This document shows, in pieces, positions 1 through 8,698 of a stretch of 64,000 nucleotides of DNA (within the stretch, counting starts at the first letter, position 1; the number at the start of each line of letters is the position of its first letter). This stretch comes from UBA6055 sp965203755. GTDB taxonomy: Bacteria; Chloroflexota; Anaerolineae; Aggregatilineales; Phototrophicaceae. The translations under genes were made by a program, and so were the position numbers. Location of the stretch: positions 1,984,001-2,048,000 of the forward strand of contig OZ241910.1 of the NCBI GenBank assembly GCA_965203755.1, given 5' to 3'. The notes under the pieces are model-generated. The model saw only the letters and a program-made list of their open reading frames with translations. It searched no databases and was not told the origin of the DNA.

Positions 1-1
1 T

Positions 2-2320
2 CTGATCGGCGCGGCCGGGGAAAATGATGATGAAGAAGAACTCATCCAACCCTCGCCGGCCGAAACCGACTTTCTGCGTGAAATGTTTGTGCGTCTGCTG
101 ACGCCGCCGTCAGTCATCGATATCTACCGCCTCGGCCAAACGCCGATGCGCGTGACAATTTATGACGCCCAAATGCAGCAGGTTCTGGCAGCGGGCGTCG
201 TAAGCGCCGATGGCGAGACGGTCGCGGTCGAAATCCCAAGCGACGGCTGGTATGTTTTGTCCAAAAATGCAGTCGAAGGCGAAGAGGGGACGGCGATTCT
301 GGCGGTCCATGGCATTTTCCCAATCGTGCAGCGCACCCTTAGCGCCACCGAATCAGTGTATGTTCGCCTGACTGACAGCGAATTGGAAATCACCGGCGAC
401 CGCCCGCAAATCGACGGCGCCAACATCCCCTTTGCGGTCCTGATTGACAATCAGTTCCGCGGCCTGCGCGGCCTGCCAGTCTATCTCACTCACTTTATCC
501 CGCTCTTCTTTAGGCAAATCGAGGCGCTGCTCCTGCCCTTCTTTATCACCTTGGCCTGGGGTTTTGTTCTGGGTCGCGCGCTGGCGCATCTGCTTGGTGA
601 AAACACGGTCTTTAACAGCCCTTCCAGCCGCGCGATGGTCTTGGCTTGGGCGATGTCGCCTTGCCTCATTCTGCTGGCCTATTTCGCCTTGCCGGCCGGC
701 GGCGCGGCTGCCGGCATGATGGCTGTCATCCTGAAGCTCGCGGCGGCTTTTGGCGTGGCTGTTTTGGTGAATCGAATCGACGGCTGGCTCAACCGCGCCA
801 ACCGCGGCGAAGATGCCGAAGCCTCCATCACCAAGCTGCTTATGTATGGCTGGGGCATCTATCCTCTGGTGATGTTTGTTTTGACTTCTGGGGTGGGCGG
901 TTTGTCCGGCGCGGCGCTGGGCAGTATGGCCGGCGGGCTGGTCTGGCTGCTGCTGATGTACTTCATCGGGCTTAATTTCAAGGGAAACGCCGGCTATGGA
1001 CTGCTCGTCGCCGGCTTCTTCCTGCAAATTGCCCAGGCCTTTGTCGTGAATATCGTCTGGGATGGCTGGACAGACGCCGCCGTCGGCTCCATCTTAATCT
1101 GGCTGCTGCTGGCGGTGATTGGCCTTGGGTTGGGACTGCTGGGAACATCCCTCAAAGACAGGATGGATTCGGTCAGCAGACGCTTGGGGTATCTGATATC
1201 CTGCGGCGCATTTGTATTTGTCTTGAGCAATGCCAACCTGCTTGGGCAGCCTGATGATGCGGCCGTCCTGGCGCTGGCCGGGCTTGCGTTTTTCCTGTGG
1301 TTCGGCTGGATGTTTTTTACCGGCGTGCATCGCTGGACGTCCAACCGCATTATGATAGGTTTGCTTTTGCTGACGTTCTTGTGGATGCAAACCTGGACCG
1401 CCCTTGACCGCTGGTCGATTATCTACTTTATCCTGTGGCTGATCGCTGGCGCCATTGTCTTTCGCCGGGGCGAAAAAGCCCAAGACGAGCAGCCTAAAGC
1501 CTTGAATAAAAGCGGGTGGCTCTTCCACCGCTTCGCCATGCCGGGCATGTTTGTGACCGCCTTGGCCTGGCTGCTGGTCTTGTTTGTCATTCCAACCTTG
1601 GTACGCGGCTTGGAATCTGGCGGCGTGCTGCAAACATCCCCCGACGATTTGCTGCCCTTGTCGGATAAACGGCTGTGGGGCGGCCTCATGCTGACTATGC
1701 AGCTGACCATCCTCGGCATCGTCGCCTCTTTCCCGATTGGTCTGGCGCTGGCTCTTGGACGCCGCAGCAGCCTGCCGGTGGTCAAATATGCCTGTATCCT
1801 GTATATTGAAATGGTGCGCGGCGTGCCGCTGATCACGGTGCTGTTCATGGCGACGCTGCTTGTGCCGCTGATTGACCCGACGCTGGCGACCATCGAAAAC
1901 GCGGTGCGGGCTTGGGTCGGCATCACCCTGTTCAGCGCCGCCTATCTGGCGGAAAATGTGCGCGGCGGCCTGCAATCCATTGCCAGAGGACAAACCGAGG
2001 CCGCGCAGGCGATTGGCCTGTCAGCCTGGCAAACAACCTTGCACATCCTGCTGCCCCAAGCGCTGCGGGCGGTGATTCCGGCGCTGGTGGGACAGTTTAT
2101 CTCGCTGTTCAAGGATACATCGCTGGTATTCATCGTCGGACTGGCGGAGATCACCGGCATCGCCGTGCGGGTGGTCGCCCAGCCGGAGTTCCTGCAAAAA
2201 CGACAGGAAACCTTTTTGTATGTCGCCATCCTCTACTTTGTGTTTAGCTATATCATGTCTTATATCAGCCGTCGGGTCGAAGCGACGGGTTCGGGGGCGG
2301 CGCGGGCGCATCAGATTTAA
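2..2320 (+). CDS. Amino-acid ABC transporter permease with long membrane extension (5' end outside window)
   Basis: Inner-membrane permease of a polar amino-acid ABC importer. The last ~215 residues form a typical HisM/AapM-type domain: LWGGLMLTMQLT begins it, FIEMVRG-like IEMVRGVPLI follows, and the EAA loop that contacts the ATPase is seen as QTEAAQAIGLSAWQTTL. Upstream lies something unusual for the family: a soluble stretch of ~130 residues and then about ten hydrophobic segments over ~350 residues, so the visible protein exceeds 770 residues while ordinary permeases have 220-400. The frame is open back to base 2 and no start with a ribosome-binding site is seen, so the gene begins outside the window; ATG at 83 is internal or a poor alternative. 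The matching ATPase gene follows after 54 bases, so both probably belong to one operon with a binding-protein gene further upstream. Substrate is unknown; AapM-like general L-amino-acid uptake is the closest resemblance. Confidence 0.85.
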   Translation: MIGAAGENDDEEELIQPSPAETDFLREMFVRLLTPPSVIDIYRLGQTPMRVTIYDAQMQQVLAAGVVSADGETVAVEIPSDGWYVLSKNAVEGEEGTAILAVHGIFPIVQRTLSATESVYVRLTDSELEITGDRPQIDGANIPFAVLIDNQFRGLRGLPVYLTHFIPLFFRQIEALLLPFFITLAWGFVLGRALAHLLGENTVFNSPSSRAMVLAWAMSPCLILLAYFALPAGGAAAGMMAVILKLAAAFGVAVLVNRIDGWLNRANRGEDAEASITKLLMYGWGIYPLVMFVLTSGVGGLSGAALGSMAGGLVWLLLMYFIGLNFKGNAGYGLLVAGFFLQIAQAFVVNIVWDGWTDAAVGSILIWLLLAVIGLGLGLLGTSLKDRMDSVSRRLGYLISCGAFVFVLSNANLLGQPDDAAVLALAGLAFFLWFGWMFFTGVHRWTSNRIMIGLLLLTFLWMQTWTALDRWSIIYFILWLIAGAIVFRRGEKAQDEQPKALNKSGWLFHRFAMPGMFVTALAWLLVLFVIPTLVRGLESGGVLQTSPDDLLPLSDKRLWGGLMLTMQLTILGIVASFPIGLALALGRRSSLPVVKYACILYIEMVRGVPLITVLFMATLLVPLIDPTLATIENAVRAWVGITLFSAAYLAENVRGGLQSIARGQTEAAQAIGLSAWQTTLHILLPQALRAVIPALVGQFISLFKDTSLVFIVGLAEITGIAVRVVAQPEFLQKRQETFLYVAILYFVFSYIMSYISRRVEATGSGAARAHQI

Positions 2321-2374
2321 CATTTCAGAATCATAATCACCCCGACAAAGACAGGTTTATGGAGGTTTATGAAT

Positions 2375-3145
2375 ATGGAAGACTCTGGCAAGCAAATGAT
2401 GGCTGACGATGAGCCGGTCATCATCTGTCGCAACATGAACAAATGGTTCGGCGACTTTCATGTACTGCGAAATGTGTCGATTGAGGTCATGCCGCAGGAA
2501 GTGCTGGTGATTATCGGGCCCTCCGGCTCCGGCAAGTCGACCTTTATTCGCTGCATCAACCGGCTCGAGGAACATCAGGAAGGACAGATTATCGTCCAGG
2601 GCATCGAGCTTAGCCACGATGTCAAAAACATCGCCGAGATTCGCCGGGAAACCGGCATGGTGTTCCAGCAGTTTAACCTGTTCCCGCATTTGACCGTGAT
2701 CGACAACATCTCCCTGGCGCCGATGAAAGTGCGCCACTGGGCCCGCGACAAAGCCGAACAGCGGGCGATGGAACTGCTGGAGCGGGTGGGCATCCCCGAA
2801 CAGGCATACAAGTACCCCGGCCAACTGTCCGGCGGTCAGCAGCAGCGCGTGGCGATTGCCCGCGCCTTGGCCATGGAGCCCAAAATCATGCTCTTTGATG
2901 AGCCAACCTCGGCCCTCGACCCAGAGATGATTAAAGAAGTGCTGGATGTCATGCAGGAACTGGCGAGAAGCGGTATGACCATGCTGGTTGTCACCCATGA
3001 GATGGGCTTTGCGCGTGAAGTTGCCGACCGCGTGATTTTCTTTGATATGGGACGGATTGTCGAGCAAGGCCCGCCGGAAAACTTCTTTAGCCCGGATGTT
3101 GAGCATCATCCGCGAACACAGGAATTCCTTGATCAGATTTTATAA
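2375..3145 (+). CDS. Amino-acid ABC transporter ATP-binding protein (GlnQ/AapP type)
   Basis: Cytoplasmic ATPase that powers the permease encoded just upstream. All nucleotide-binding motifs are present: Walker A GPSGSGKST, Q-loop in MVFQQFNLFPHLT, the signature LSGGQQQRVAIARAL, Walker B IMLFDEPTSALDP and the switch histidine in VVTHEMGFA. The FNLFPHLT and EMGFAREVADRV stretches are characteristic of the polar amino-acid subfamily. Length, about 256 residues, is normal. The start at 2375 is preferred because GGAGGT (2361-2366) lies 8 bases before it, whereas the in-frame ATG at 2369 is only 2 bases from that site. Confidence 0.95.
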   Translation: MEDSGKQMMADDEPVIICRNMNKWFGDFHVLRNVSIEVMPQEVLVIIGPSGSGKSTFIRCINRLEEHQEGQIIVQGIELSHDVKNIAEIRRETGMVFQQFNLFPHLTVIDNISLAPMKVRHWARDKAEQRAMELLERVGIPEQAYKYPGQLSGGQQQRVAIARALAMEPKIMLFDEPTSALDPEMIKEVLDVMQELARSGMTMLVVTHEMGFAREVADRVIFFDMGRIVEQGPPENFFSPDVEHHPRTQEFLDQIL

Positions 3146-3152
3146 TGGAAGC

Positions 3153-3186
3153 GGCTCGGGGCAGAGGCGGGCCTCTATCCCGAGCC
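3153..3186. terminator. Hairpin between convergent genes
   Basis: An 8-bp perfect stem GGCTCGGG / CCCGAGCC (3153-3160 with 3179-3186) encloses a second stem AGAGGC / GCCTCT. It sits between the stop of the ABC ATPase gene (3145) and the convergent DUF3179 gene end (3194). There is no clear T-run on either side, so it may act as a transcript-end stabiliser rather than a classical intrinsic terminator. Confidence 0.5.
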
Positions 3187-3193
3187 ACGGCTG

Positions 3194-4369
3194 CTATTGC
3201 CGGCGGGGTTCATGGCCATACACTTCGGTATCCGGATGGAAGGCAGCCCAAGCAAACCAGAAATGCGGGAAAGCGTTAATCTGCCGCAGCTGTGCGCCGG
3301 CAAGCTCGCCGGCGGTGGCGGCGCCAAATATGTTCCAGCGACTCCCCGTCTGTTCATCGACAATCGCATTATCCTCGGCGCGGAAACGCAATACCTGCCC
3401 CTGAATGCGGCGCTCAAACAATCCAGCCATGCCGACATCCCGCGATGAATCAATATCGGCGGCATCCAATGCGCTAAAAGCCCCGGCCTGCCACAGGGCA
3501 GCCACATCGACGCCGGCGATGGTGTCGTTGATGGCGATGGCTTCGGCGAGCTTTTCGAAGGGATAAGCCACGCTGACATCATCGATAACAGCGCCGAGGA
3601 CGCGCTCGGTCGCGAACAGGCGACTGTCTGGCGTACCGGAAAATAGGAAGGGCTGCGAACTGCGGTCATAATTGACATAAGGATTGCGACCATAACGCCG
3701 CGTCTGCGGCGACAAAACCTCGCCATTTGGATACTGCGCCTTAAAAGCGGCGTAGCCAACCAGCTGTGAAGGCACAATATCCAGCAGGGTGTTGGTATAG
3801 CTGCCGACCAGCCCTTCGCCAGTGAACTGCTGCCAAAGCGACTGTGTTTGGTCATCCCACATAATCAGGTCGCTGTGCCGCAGGAGGCCGCTCACGCCAA
3901 ACCGCAAGACCGCATCGCCAACCTGGCGCTTGAAGACAATCGCGCTGTTGCACAAGGGGCAGAATGTCACTGCAATCGGAGTTTCCTCAATCGCGTCATT
4001 GACAATTTCATGCCGCGTCAAAATGGCAAGTGGATAGGCGCGCGCAGTCCCTTCGACGGCTGCGGCAATGACCGGTGAGCCCGGTCGCAGCCACAGATCG
4101 GCGGCGGCTTGGCTGTCAAAGCTGGGCTGGTCGATGGGTGGAATGCCGTCACGGCCGACGCCGCCCGAAATAATCTCGGAGAATATGCCTTCCTGCTGCT
4201 GGCAGACATCCATCAAATCCCAAACCCGCTGCCAATTTGCCAGTGTATCGGGATTGTCAAACGGGGCCGGCGGATGATCGCAGGTCAGCTGCGCCTGTGA
4301 CCGAACTGGCATCATCCAGGCTGCCAGAGCGAACAGGCATATCGATAGAAGTTTGAGTCGATTTTGCAT
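3194..4369 (-). CDS. Secreted DUF3179 domain protein
   Basis: Protein of 391 residues with a signal peptide (hydrophobic residues 6-20, likely cleavage near SQAQ at 24-27). The remainder matches the DUF3179 family, whose biochemical role is not established. The hallmark TFCPLCNSA motif carries a CxxC pair (Cys137, Cys140) that could bind metal or form a disulfide. Other typical blocks are AYPLAILTRHEIVND, the LRHSDLIMWDDQTQSLWQQ stretch and the C-terminal FWFAWAAFHPDTEVY. The start has AAAGGA seven bases upstream. It is a single gene convergent with the ABC operon. A broken copy of the same C-terminus lies just upstream at 4413-4484. Confidence 0.85.
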   Translation of the reverse strand: MQNRLKLLSICLFALAAWMMPVRSQAQLTCDHPPAPFDNPDTLANWQRVWDLMDVCQQQEGIFSEIISGGVGRDGIPPIDQPSFDSQAAADLWLRPGSPVIAAAVEGTARAYPLAILTRHEIVNDAIEETPIAVTFCPLCNSAIVFKRQVGDAVLRFGVSGLLRHSDLIMWDDQTQSLWQQFTGEGLVGSYTNTLLDIVPSQLVGYAAFKAQYPNGEVLSPQTRRYGRNPYVNYDRSSQPFLFSGTPDSRLFATERVLGAVIDDVSVAYPFEKLAEAIAINDTIAGVDVAALWQAGAFSALDAADIDSSRDVGMAGLFERRIQGQVLRFRAEDNAIVDEQTGSRWNIFGAATAGELAGAQLRQINAFPHFWFAWAAFHPDTEVYGHEPRRQ

Positions 4370-4412
4370 GATGATGTCCTTTGCTGGAATCCGTTTTTAT
4401 TTTTCAATTATA

Positions 4413-4484
4413 TCATGTCTTGTCCAATGCGGTCTCGGGATAGAAGGCGGCCCAGGCAAACCAGAAAGGTCGAGAAATTGACAT
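4413..4484 (-). pseudogene. Relic of a second DUF3179 C-terminus
   Basis: On the minus strand a 23-codon reading frame ends RPFWFAWAAFYPETALDKT-stop. This closely matches the C-terminal end of the intact DUF3179 gene (FPHFWFAWAAFHPDTEVYG, minus strand, 3194-3260). The frame is closed by a stop a few codons upstream and no other part of the family is visible, so this appears to be a remnant of a duplicated or deleted paralogue in the 5' flank of the intact gene. Confidence 0.6.
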
Positions 4485-4575
4485 TCGGCTTCAGGGCTAT
4501 TGCACACTGGATAATATGAGAGTATCTTATGAGCGGTTTCGGAAAAATGGCGCCGACAGAAAGGGTCTGCCGCAC

Positions 4576-5916
4576 ATGAAAGCCACTCCATCAAAGCGAA
4601 CAGCCGTATGGAATGCCGCCCTCGCGCTGCTTGCCGGGCTGGGCATCCTGGTCGCCCTGCTTGGCATTGGGATCGATGCGCTTCCGGGCAGCTATCCCGG
4701 CTTGAGTCTGCCGCAGCTGCTGCTGACGGCCGCCGGTTTGACGCTGGCTCTGGTCGCGTTCGCCTTGCGGTCAGCGGCTGTGCGCGGGCGGGTTCTCCAG
4801 AATATGAGGAAGCATTGGGCGCCGGGTCTGCTCATTACCGTGATGACGCTGATTGTTCTTGAGTTCGTTTTAGCGGCTGCGAACATCCACCCCTACTTCC
4901 CGCCAGATATTCCGCAACAATTTCTTGCTTGGAAACCGTGGCGGACCTGTGATGAAGTCGGCTGTCGCCATATCTACGATGCCATGGTCGCCGCCTGTGA
5001 GGATGGCAAGATTTCCGACCGGCGCTGTATCGTGAATCGGCAGGGCTATAGTGATACGCAGGACTTTGTGTGGGACGATGACTTTGATGAGCGAATGCGG
5101 GTTCTGATGCTGGGCGATTCATTTGCATTTGGCTGGTCAGCCGATATCGGAAAATCGTACGTCGAGACCATCGAAGCGAACTTTCCGCAGAGCATCGTCT
5201 GGAATACCGGAATGATTACCACGGGGACCGAGCAGGCTTTGGCATTGTTTCGGGTGTATGCGCCCGTGCTTCAGCCGCAGCTTGCCATTCTTGGCTTCTA
5301 TAGGAACGACTTCAGAGACAATACCTTGCCGATGGATACCCAGCTTTGGGTCGGCGAGGACGACCGGCGAATTTTTCTGCGGCGACAAGCTGATGACAGC
5401 GGCAATGTGATGGTGTCGGACAAACAAAAAAGCTATTATTATTATTTGCATGGTGTTGAGCCGCCCGACAGCGAACTGGAGCGGCGCATCGGCAGAACGC
5501 GGCTGGGGTCGCTGCTGCTGCGGGTGATGGATATGGCGCAAGGGAAAGCTCGCACCCGATGGGACCGGGGTGTTGATATCACCCGCGAATACCTGCGGGA
5601 CTTGCGCGATGCGGCTATGGCGCAGGATACTGCCTTGCTGGTTCTGTTGATTCCAGATCGGGAGGATCTTCTCGCTCCTACGCGGCAATATGAAAATGCG
5701 CTTATGATTATGGCGGAACTGGAGATGCCTTACCTTAATCCGATCCATGCGCTTGACAGCCGCGACTATATGCCGGGCACTGACCGTCACTGGAGTAACG
5801 CCGGACATCAGAAAGTTGGGAATATGCTAAGCGACTGCCTGGCAGTCTTTCAAATCAGCGGCGACCTGTCCGACTGCGAACAGGTCAAGATGCCATCAGG
5901 AAAATCCGAAGCGTAA
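4576..5916 (+). CDS. Membrane-anchored SGNH/GDSL-like hydrolase
   Basis: The N-terminus has three hydrophobic segments (about residues 12-32, 40-60 and 75-97). They are followed by a soluble domain of ~350 residues with SGNH-family landmarks: block I as VLMLGDSFAFGW (Ser182), a GFYRNDFRDN block with a plausible block III Asn, and block V as TDRHWSNAGH (Asp403, His405). The fold family includes esterases and the acetyl-handling AlgJ/AlgX proteins of exopolysaccharide synthesis, so a role in surface glycan O-acylation or deacylation is a reasonable guess, not a demonstrated one. The start at 4576 has AAAGGG nine bases upstream; an in-frame ATG at 4516 lacks a good site. The stop overlaps the radA start (TAATG), indicating translational coupling. 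Confidence 0.7.
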   Translation: MKATPSKRTAVWNAALALLAGLGILVALLGIGIDALPGSYPGLSLPQLLLTAAGLTLALVAFALRSAAVRGRVLQNMRKHWAPGLLITVMTLIVLEFVLAAANIHPYFPPDIPQQFLAWKPWRTCDEVGCRHIYDAMVAACEDGKISDRRCIVNRQGYSDTQDFVWDDDFDERMRVLMLGDSFAFGWSADIGKSYVETIEANFPQSIVWNTGMITTGTEQALALFRVYAPVLQPQLAILGFYRNDFRDNTLPMDTQLWVGEDDRRIFLRRQADDSGNVMVSDKQKSYYYYLHGVEPPDSELERRIGRTRLGSLLLRVMDMAQGKARTRWDRGVDITREYLRDLRDAAMAQDTALLVLLIPDREDLLAPTRQYENALMIMAELEMPYLNPIHALDSRDYMPGTDRHWSNAGHQKVGNMLSDCLAVFQISGDLSDCEQVKMPSGKSEA

Positions 5917-7283
5917 TGGCAAAGCGGCGCAGCGCCTATATCTGCTCCAACTGTGGCAAACGCAGCGCCGGCCCCTTCGGCCGTTGCCCGGCATGCGGCC
6001 AGTTTGGCACTATGCAGGAGCATATTGAAGCATCGCGAAAAACCACGCGGCCGGCAGGTGGCCTTTCGCGTGCATCTCCCATACCCCTGGCGGACATCAG
6101 CCAGCAGGAAGACCCGCGCATTCCCGTGCCGATTAGCGAATTCAGCCGCGTCTTGGGCGGCGGGCTGGTGCCGGGCAGCCTCGTCCTGCTCGGCGGAGAG
6201 CCCGGCGTCGGCAAATCAACGCTGGTCATTGAACTGTCGGCGCTGCTGGCAGATGCAATCGGCGCTGTCTTGTATGTCAGCGGCGAAGAGAGCGCGAGCC
6301 AAATTAAAATGCGGGCCGACCGCCTGGGGCTGAATGCGCCCGATTTGTATCTGCTGACCGAAACCAATCTCGGCAGCATCTTCGCGCAGATCGAGCGGCT
6401 TAAACCTAAACTGGTGATTATCGATTCGATTCAGACAACCTATGCCGACGAACTCAAATCCTCACCCGGCTTGGTGTCGCAGGTGCGAGAATGCGCCATC
6501 CGTTTGCAGACCCTCGTCAAATCGACCGCCGTCACCGTGCTGATGATCGGGCATGTAACCAAAGACGGCAGCATCGCCGGGCCGCGGGCGCTGGAACATA
6601 TTGTCGATACCGTGCTCTACCTCGAAGGCGATCCCTTCCAGCAGTACCGCCTCCTGCGGAGTGTAAAAAACCGCTTTGGAGCGACCAGCGAAGTCGGTGT
6701 ATTTGAGATGCAGGGGCGGGGCATGGTTCAGGTCGAAAATCCCTCGGCGGTTTTCCTTGCCGAGCGGGTGGTGAACGCCTCGGGTTCAGCGATTGCGATT
6801 ACGATGGAAGGCACGCGCCCGCTCCTGGTCGAATTGCAGGCGCTGACCAGCCCAACCGCTTTTGGCCATGCCCGCCGCACCCCCAACGGCGTCGACATCA
6901 GCCGTCTGCTGCTGATTAGCGCCGTGCTGACCAAACGGATGCGGCTGAAGCTCTGGGAGCAGGACATCTTCATCAATGTCATTGGCGGTATGAAAATCAC
7001 CGAACCGGCTTCGGATTTGGCGATGGTGGCTGCGATTGCTTCCAGTTATTATGACCGGCCGGTGCCGGCTGATTTGGCGATGGTGGGCGAAGTCGGATTA
7101 AGCGGCGAAATTCGGCAGGTGAGTCAGTTGGGCGCGCGATTGAACGAAGCCAGCAAAATCGGCTTCAAACGCGCCGTAATCCCCAAGATTCGCCGCAAAA
7201 CCGAAGCCATTTCCGCCGCCGTCCAACGGATTGAAGTCGGCAATGTGGCTGATGCTCTGCGGGCCATCCTGCCACCGCCTTAG
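5916..7283 (+). CDS. radA: DNA repair protein RadA
   Basis: RecA-like ATPase that promotes branch migration during recombination repair. It has an N-terminal C4 zinc finger (Cys10, Cys13, Cys24, Cys27), Walker A GEPGVGKST at 93-102, the RadA-specific KNRFG motif near residue 251 and a C-terminal Lon-protease-like domain (MVGEVGLSGEIR, with ADLAM before it). Length 455 is normal. The gene overlaps the upstream SGNH gene by one base and is convergent with asnS, 23 bases away. Confidence 0.97.
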   Translation: MAKRRSAYICSNCGKRSAGPFGRCPACGQFGTMQEHIEASRKTTRPAGGLSRASPIPLADISQQEDPRIPVPISEFSRVLGGGLVPGSLVLLGGEPGVGKSTLVIELSALLADAIGAVLYVSGEESASQIKMRADRLGLNAPDLYLLTETNLGSIFAQIERLKPKLVIIDSIQTTYADELKSSPGLVSQVRECAIRLQTLVKSTAVTVLMIGHVTKDGSIAGPRALEHIVDTVLYLEGDPFQQYRLLRSVKNRFGATSEVGVFEMQGRGMVQVENPSAVFLAERVVNASGSAIAITMEGTRPLLVELQALTSPTAFGHARRTPNGVDISRLLLISAVLTKRMRLKLWEQDIFINVIGGMKITEPASDLAMVAAIASSYYDRPVPADLAMVGEVGLSGEIRQVSQLGARLNEASKIGFKRAVIPKIRRKTEAISAAVQRIEVGNVADALRAILPPP

Positions 7284-7306
7284 CTGTTTTGCTCCCTGTC
7301 GGACAA

Positions 7307-8644
7307 TCAGGGATATTTGCGATTGAGCAAACGCGCGTAGGGAATGGTCTCGCGCACATGACCGAGGCCGCAAATCCATGCGACTGTGCGTTCAATGCCG
7401 ATGCCAAACCCGGCATGAGGCACGCTGCCAAACTTACGCAGGTCAAGATACCATTCATAAGCCGCGCGCCCCAAGCCCATCTGCTCAATGTTCTGCTCCA
7501 GCAGCGCCAGGTCATGGATGCGTTCGCTGCCGCCGATAATCTCGCCATAGCCTTCCGGCGCCAGCAAATCAACGCTGCGGCACACCTCCGGGCGGCCAGC
7601 CAGCGGCGTCATATAAAAGGCTTTGATGGCAGTCGGATAGTGATAAACAAAAACCGGCCGGGCGAACATCTCTGCCAGCGCCGTTTCGTGCGGGCTGCCG
7701 AAGTCTTGGCCCCATTCAATGGCGAGTTCGGCTTTTTGCTGCGGATCATCGCTTTCGTCATGCAGCTTTTGCAGCCGCTCAATCGCCTCATCATAACTGA
7801 TGCGGGCAAAGGGCGCGGCGACCGCCTTCAGTTTTTCGGCATCGCGGCCGATAATCTCCAATTCCTGCTGATGTTTTTCCAAGACTTTCCCGACCACAAA
7901 GGCGACCATCTGCTCCTCGATTTCCATCAGCTGCTCAAGGGTGCAGAAGGCGATTTCCGGCTCAAGCATCCAAAATTCAATCAAATGCCGGCGGGTTTTC
8001 GATTTTTCGGCGCGGAAGGTAGGCCCGAAACAATAGACTTTGCCGAAAGCCATGATGTTGGCTTCGTTATAGAGTTGGCCGGTTTGCGCCAGAAAAGCCG
8101 GTTCGCCAAAATAATCAAGTTCAAACAGGGTCGTGGTTTCTTCACCGGCGGCCGGCGTGATAATCGGCGTATCGACAAGTAAGAAATCATGGTCATCCAG
8201 CCAGTCGCGCAGCCCTTTGATAATCGTCGCCCGAATCCGCAGGATCGCCCACTGCCGACTGCTCCGCAGCCACAGATGCCGCTGGTTCATCAGAAATTCA
8301 GCGCCGTGTTCTTTGGGCGCAATCGGATACTTCTGCGACTGCTGCACCAGTTCCAGCCGGCGAATGCCAATCTCGAAGCCGCCGGGAAAGCCGGGCGCGC
8401 GCTTGTCGGCGCGGACCGAGCCAGTGACAATCAGAGACGATTCTTGCGTCAGCCCTTTGACGATTTCAAATGTTTCGGCATCCATCTCTTTTTTGAAGGC
8501 GACGCACTGCGCCTGCCCGCTGCCGTCGCGCAGGAGGATGAATTGCAGCCGGCCCTTGCCGGTCTTGCTGTAGACCCAGCCGCGTACAGTGACCTCTTGC
8601 CCTTCATAGCGGGCGATATCTTGAATGCGGATGACTTCGGCCAC
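7307..8644 (-). CDS. asnS: Asparagine--tRNA ligase
   Basis: Class IIb aminoacyl-tRNA synthetase charging tRNA-Asn. It has an N-terminal OB-fold anticodon-binding domain (VTVRGWVYSKTGKGRLQFILLRDGSG), then the catalytic domain with motif 2 GPTFRAEKSKTRRHLIEFWMLEPE and motif 3 GFGIGIERTVAWI. The FWMLEPE and YPTAIKAFYM stretches favour AsnRS over AspRS. The most probable start is GTG at 8644 (reading VAEVIRIQD) with AAAGGA about eight bases upstream; an in-frame ATG at 8677 would add 11 residues. Length is then 445 residues. The gene stands alone, convergent with radA, and shares its upstream side with the threonylcarbamoyl-AMP synthase gene on the same strand (54 bases away). Confidence 0.95.
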   Translation of the reverse strand: MAEVIRIQDIARYEGQEVTVRGWVYSKTGKGRLQFILLRDGSGQAQCVAFKKEMDAETFEIVKGLTQESSLIVTGSVRADKRAPGFPGGFEIGIRRLELVQQSQKYPIAPKEHGAEFLMNQRHLWLRSSRQWAILRIRATIIKGLRDWLDDHDFLLVDTPIITPAAGEETTTLFELDYFGEPAFLAQTGQLYNEANIMAFGKVYCFGPTFRAEKSKTRRHLIEFWMLEPEIAFCTLEQLMEIEEQMVAFVVGKVLEKHQQELEIIGRDAEKLKAVAAPFARISYDEAIERLQKLHDESDDPQQKAELAIEWGQDFGSPHETALAEMFARPVFVYHYPTAIKAFYMTPLAGRPEVCRSVDLLAPEGYGEIIGGSERIHDLALLEQNIEQMGLGRAAYEWYLDLRKFGSVPHAGFGIGIERTVAWICGLGHVRETIPYARLLNRKYP

Positions 8645-8698
8645 AGCCCGTCCTTTATGTTCGATTCCAATTCGCACGCGACATTATATCACGCCCGG

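Noticed and set aside
1094..1993. 300-codon minus-strand frame opposite the ABC permease
   Set aside because: Composition rich in Gln, His and Arg with no motif; the plus-strand permease is strongly supported.
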